In this document: piece by piece, positions 60,673 through 64,000 of the stretch
How the letters are laid out: the number at the start of each line of letters is the position of its first letter
How positions within the stretch are numbered: position 1 is the first letter of the stretch
Source of the DNA: an uncultured Methanobacteriaceae archaeon
GTDB taxonomy: Archaea > Methanobacteriota > Methanobacteria > Methanobacteriales > Methanobacteriaceae
Reading direction: 5' to 3'
Length of the DNA: 64,000 nucleotides
Assembly (NCBI GenBank): GCA_947259185.1
Contig: CAMYKT010000006.1
Coordinates: 9,075-73,074, forward strand
Notes under the pieces: model-generated
What the model was told of the DNA's origin: nothing
The model's input: the letters and a program-made list of their open reading frames with translations, nothing else
Databases searched by the model: none
Translations under genes and position numbers: made by a program

Positions 60673-61815
60673 TTATTGGGAACTGGAAAACCGGGAAGTT
60701 AAATTATAGAGCTTGCTTTTATCCTGATAAAAGGCCTTATGAGGACAAACCTCCATACAGCACAGACAGTAAATACATTCACTGTAATTGAATTCCGGTA
60801 CCAGCACTCCCGGGTGCATGGCCTGTACCGGACAGCTTTCCACACAAATATTGCAAGTTTTACATTTATCCTGGTTAATGGCCGGTCGGGCCCACCAGAA
60901 TTTCATTATGGCCCGGGCCAGAGAGGAAGGGATCATCTCCACCGAGTAGGTAATATTGGAAGGCCATTTAAAATCATCAACCACAGGAGGATTCCATCCC
61001 AGAATATCCATATTTTCCAGTTTACCTTCTCCTAAACCCTGTTTTATGGCAATGCGGGTGGAAGGAATTTTATGAGCAGGCATTTTCAACAGGTGACAAA
61101 TATAACTATCCAGAGCCACGCCATCGGTACTGGCCAGAATCATACCCAGTTTACGAGGATCTCCCCCAGAAGGTCCGGGGCCCTCCATTCCCCACACCCC
61201 ATCCACCAGGTTAAGGGTAGGCCTGGTTAGAGCGTATATATCCACCACACTTTCTGCAAATTCTGAGGGTTTAGGGTTTTTCCTATGAATATCTGCTTTA
61301 GTAAATCCTGGTACGGCCCCATACATATTCTTAATAGCACAGGTAAAAAGAGTCAGGCTATGAGTTTTTATTTTAGGAAGGTTTATAATTGCATCTGCAT
61401 CTAAAACGGCCCGGGAAATAGGATATTTTTTTCCAGATCTTTTACAGATATATGAACCGGCCGATTCAAAATTTACCAGTTCAATACCTAATTTTTTACT
61501 AATATCCCTATATCCCGTGGATTTCCAGAATTTTTTTATATCCTGGAAGGAACCACCAGGACTATCCCCTAGAATAGGGGTGGCTCCCTCATCCAGCACC
61601 ATCTGGGCCAGTTTTTCCACCAGCTGCGGATGGGTGGTTACCTGTTCATCTGGTCGGGCTGCCAGGAGCATATTGGGTTTTAATAATACCGTGTCATTTT
61701 TATTTATAAAAGATTTTAATCTACCAAGCTGGTTTAAACATCTATTTAAGGCTTCTTGAATCTCTTTTGATTGGTAAGAATTACATTTTGCTATTGAAAT
61801 TGGTGTTTTTTCCAT
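60673..61815 (-). CDS. DUF362 domain protein with C-terminal 2x[4Fe-4S] ferredoxin
   Basis: The N-terminal ~300 residues form a DUF362 domain (LLKPNMLLA, LGDSPGG, NLPKIKTHSLT and KNMYGAVPG). A two-cluster ferredoxin follows near 315-365 with CKTCNICVESCP and CIYCLCCMEVCP. Such proteins are common in methanogens and anaerobes, and their reaction is unknown. The 380-residue length is usual. It converges with the ICMT-like gene and diverges from the head-GIN gene. Confidence 0.88.
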   Translation of the reverse strand: MEKTPISIAKCNSYQSKEIQEALNRCLNQLGRLKSFINKNDTVLLKPNMLLAARPDEQVTTHPQLVEKLAQMVLDEGATPILGDSPGGSFQDIKKFWKSTGYRDISKKLGIELVNFESAGSYICKRSGKKYPISRAVLDADAIINLPKIKTHSLTLFTCAIKNMYGAVPGFTKADIHRKNPKPSEFAESVVDIYALTRPTLNLVDGVWGMEGPGPSGGDPRKLGMILASTDGVALDSYICHLLKMPAHKIPSTRIAIKQGLGEGKLENMDILGWNPPVVDDFKWPSNITYSVEMIPSSLARAIMKFWWARPAINQDKCKTCNICVESCPVQAMHPGVLVPEFNYSECIYCLCCMEVCPHKAFYQDKSKLYNLTSRFSSSQ

Positions 61816-61996
61816 GAAATTACCTTAAGATATTATTATTTTCTGAGTTGTTTTTTATAGCTACTAATTAATCAATTTAATTAATTTTTAGAGAAATTTT
61901 TACTGCTTTCAGGTTAAAAAAATGAAAATTAAATTGTTAAAATCTTAATAAATAGAAAAGATAGAGATAATAAAAGAATTTTTAAGGAGGTTAGCC

Positions 61997-62713
61997 ATGA
62001 AGAAGTATATGAGTGTGGTTCTCATCTTATGTGCTGTGATAATTGTTGGTGGTTGCACAGGATTGGGAGGTGTAGGTTCAGGGAATGTGATTAATGAAAC
62101 CCGAACCGTTAATGGATTTTCAGAAGTTTCTTTAAGTGGAATAGGAACCTTGATAATTACTCAAGGAAATGAAGAGTCCCTTATAATAGAAGCCGATGAT
62201 AATGTATTGCCCTTTATAAAAACAGATGTTAATAACAATAAACTGGAGATTAGCTACGATACAGGGATGCCTGCTCCTACCGAAGAAATTAAAATATATC
62301 TGACCCTCCAAGATATCAGTTTGGTGGAGATTCAGGGAACTGGAAAAGTGGAGTCCAACCAGTTAAACACCGATACTCTGAATATTAACATTGAAGGTGC
62401 TGGAAAGGCTGATCTAGAAAATTTAACCGTGAATGAATTGGTAAGCAATATTTCAGGAGCAGGGCAAATAAGTTTAAGTGGAAGCACCTATAGCCAAAAA
62501 ATAACCATAAATGGTGCAGGAAACTATCAGGCGGAAAATCTACAAAGCCTGAGTGCTGAGGTAAATATAAATGGTGCAGGAAATGTTATACTGGCTGTTT
62601 CTGAATTGTTAAAGGCGGTTATAAGTGGAACTGGAAAAGTAGAATATATTGGAAATCCTGAATTGGACCAGCGAATAAGTGGTGCAGGAACCATAGCTAA
62701 AAAGACGGGCTAA
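61997..62713 (+). CDS. Head-GIN domain (DUF2807) lipoprotein
   Basis: A signal peptide with lipobox VGGCT (Cys20) is followed by a beta-helix-like head-GIN domain covering the rest. Repeated turns of the type GAGKA, GAGQI, GAGNY, GAGNV and GTGKV appear at about 12-28 residue intervals from residue 110 to the end. It is anchored outside the cell. The function of DUF2807 proteins is unknown. AAGGAGG precedes the ATG. Confidence 0.85.
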   Translation: MKKYMSVVLILCAVIIVGGCTGLGGVGSGNVINETRTVNGFSEVSLSGIGTLIITQGNEESLIIEADDNVLPFIKTDVNNNKLEISYDTGMPAPTEEIKIYLTLQDISLVEIQGTGKVESNQLNTDTLNINIEGAGKADLENLTVNELVSNISGAGQISLSGSTYSQKITINGAGNYQAENLQSLSAEVNINGAGNVILAVSELLKAVISGTGKVEYIGNPELDQRISGAGTIAKKTG

Positions 62714-62847
62714 GAATTATTTAGTCCCTTATTTTTTTAAAGTCAGTTGCGATATTATTCTTTTAATTGGCAAGATTATTAATCTAAAAATTATTAATAT
62801 TCTCTGTAATTAAAATCTGCTAAAAAAAAGATAGGATCTAAAGTATT

Positions 62848-62879
62848 AAAAAAAGGAAATGAATTTTTTAAAAATTCAT
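62848..62879 (-). terminator. Probable terminator of mch
   Basis: Reading along the minus strand, an inverted repeat ATGAATTTTT/AAAAATTCAT (62879-62859) is followed, after GGAAAT-type bases, by a T-run of seven (62854-62848). It lies 5 bp after the mch stop codon. Confidence 0.6.
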
Positions 62880-62883
62880 CACA

Positions 62884-63846
62884 TTATAATCCAAAAGATT
62901 TCTTTAATAGTTCTACATTAATATGTCCTGCCCGGAAGAGTTCTCCGGTTCTTAGATCATTAATTACTACTTCCGCAGGGGCGAACATTCCCTTGTCGAT
63001 TTTATAGAAATCATATTCCGCTTCTTTGAATACATCATAAAAAGGTTTTCCATATCCTTCAGAACTGGATGCAGGTAACTTTTCTGCTAATTCTTTTAAA
63101 TCATCGCCTTCTTCAGATTGAATGTAGTAATAGGTCCTTCCACCAAATAATACTGCATCATTAGTTTTTCCCATGGCTTTTAGCCCATCCGGGTCAACTG
63201 GAGCAATAGGTGCAATACCTGCTGCGTATTTAACTTTGGTTACATCAAAGTGCAATGCTTCCAGCATCTTGTAGGTACCATTTTCCACTACTCTTCCTGC
63301 AATCTGTATGGATCCCACCAGGGAAGAGGTAGGGGCCACCAGTACATAGACATTTACAGGAGAAACCCCGCAGTCTTCTGCAATCTTGTCTGTGACTTCA
63401 CTCCCCGGTAATTTATCTGCTTCTAAAGTTAGAATGGCGATATCAGCGTCATCTTCGTAGTTAATTTCTTCATAGGTCTCAGCAGGTTTTCTAGCTAAAG
63501 CCCGAGCTGGTCCAGAACCTAAAGCGAAAAAATCCCCAACACTTACAGACCATCCTGCTTTTTGAGCACCTAAAGTGGATATGGCTGGAGAGTCGGTTTT
63601 AATTTTTACTGAAGGTAAGGCAAAACTTTCTGAAAGGTCTCCTGGAATGGATATACCCACTTCAGCCAGTCCTCCCAGACAAACCTTAGTGTATAGTTCA
63701 CCGGCTTTTAAACTACCGTCTACATTCACTCCGCAGTCAATTAAAGTGGAACCATTATCCAGTTTTTCCACTTTAATATTAAGTTCATCTGCTTGTTCAA
63801 TCATTACATCTACTGTTTTTTTTGCTTCTAAATTGACACTAACCAT
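62884..63846 (-). CDS. mch: Methenyltetrahydromethanopterin cyclohydrolase
   Basis: This cytoplasmic enzyme converts 5-formyl-H4MPT to methenyl-H4MPT in hydrogenotrophic methanogenesis. The N-terminal part has NLEAKKTVD and LIDCGVNVDGSLKAG; the middle has TLGAQKAGWSV and GSGPARALARKP; the C-terminal part has YGKPFYDVFKEA and FAPAEVVINDLRTG. The 320 residues are the normal length. GAGGTGAAT sits just before the ATG. No other methanogenesis gene is in the window, as usual for mch. Confidence 0.97.
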   Translation of the reverse strand: MVSVNLEAKKTVDVMIEQADELNIKVEKLDNGSTLIDCGVNVDGSLKAGELYTKVCLGGLAEVGISIPGDLSESFALPSVKIKTDSPAISTLGAQKAGWSVSVGDFFALGSGPARALARKPAETYEEINYEDDADIAILTLEADKLPGSEVTDKIAEDCGVSPVNVYVLVAPTSSLVGSIQIAGRVVENGTYKMLEALHFDVTKVKYAAGIAPIAPVDPDGLKAMGKTNDAVLFGGRTYYYIQSEEGDDLKELAEKLPASSSEGYGKPFYDVFKEAEYDFYKIDKGMFAPAEVVINDLRTGELFRAGHINVELLKKSFGL

Positions 63847-63901
63847 AAATTCACCTCAATAAATTTTTTTTTTGATTAAGAGGCTGTCTCATAAATATTG
63901 C

Positions 63902-63909
63902 TATAAAAA
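63902..63909 (-). promoter_or_regulatory. Candidate TATA box of mch
   Basis: On the minus strand TTTTTATA lies about 55 bp before the mch ATG, which would give a leader of about 30 bases. The position fits an archaeal promoter; the flanking region is AT-rich and other placements are possible. Confidence 0.4.
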
Positions 63910-64000
63910 TTTTCCATTATCAATCAAATTTTTTTTTTAGGTGTTTAAATTATTATTTATTTTTCTTTTATTTTGTATTTGATTATGAATTCTTTTTATG

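Overview
The window is a chromosomal segment of a low-GC methanogenic archaeon, most probably a Methanobacterium-like member of the Methanobacteriales. The evidence is methenyl-H4MPT cyclohydrolase (mch) at the right edge, a pseudomurein-type set of Mur ligase, MurT/GatD, MraY-like and CarB-like genes, the proteasome ATPase PAN, a KEOPS Cgi121 subunit, archaeal pheS/pheT/valS, an Nre repair protein, a geranylgeranyl reductase and a Connectase (DUF2121) homologue. Shine-Dalgarno sequences of the GGAGGTGAT type precede most starts, and several of them decide between alternative starts. I see no rRNA, CRISPR array, prophage or insertion sequence. One tRNA gene, tRNA-Thr(CGU), is present.

Layout. 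0-9 kb: CNNM-type transporter, Xaa-Pro peptidase, alpha/beta hydrolase, MsrB, Nre with a PCNA-binding tail, a DegT-type PLP enzyme, Cgi121 and a citramalate/isopropylmalate synthase. 9-15 kb: tRNA G10 methyltransferase overlapping a geranylgeranyl reductase, PH-domain membrane protein, UPF0280 protein, PAN and aMBF1. 15-24 kb: cell-envelope region with MurT (frameshifted) and GatD on the plus strand; facing them DUF356, a large anchored exported protein, a small POTRA/FtsQ-like protein, a Mur ligase, an MraY-like transferase and a CarB-like ATP-grasp enzyme. 24-32 kb: secreted protein; nikR, methyltransferase and hydrogenase maturation protease; CBS protein; pheS; CitG-like protein; hemB. 32-35.4 kb: ferredoxin-like protein, then a gene-poor stretch with decayed membrane genes and a MagIII-like glycosylase. 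35.4-39 kb: aroC and a DUF1538 pair with a P-II-like protein. 39-42 kb: metallophosphoesterase, tRNA-Thr, frameshifted MBL hydrolase and Connectase homologue. 42-48 kb: YyaL-type thioredoxin-domain protein, CopB-type ATPase, rubrerythrin and superoxide reductase. 48-59 kb: lipoprotein, COG1107 RecJ-like protein, endonuclease III, small GTPase, aroA, valS and pheT. 59-64 kb: YjbQ, two small membrane proteins, DUF362 ferredoxin protein, head-GIN lipoprotein and mch.

The observations most worth a second look are these. Three otherwise complete genes (nth, the hydrogenase protease, DUF356), plus one decayed gene, have AUA or AUU behind a purine-rich leader exactly where homology places the start. 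A small protein with FtsQ-like topology and an apparent POTRA domain lies beside the wall genes. The Connectase homologue would have an N-terminal serine. The DUF1538 pair is followed by a P-II-like protein. Three reading-frame breaks (MurT, the MBL hydrolase, a small membrane gene) may be real or may be sequence errors. Family assignments rest on motif recognition by eye; no database search was run.
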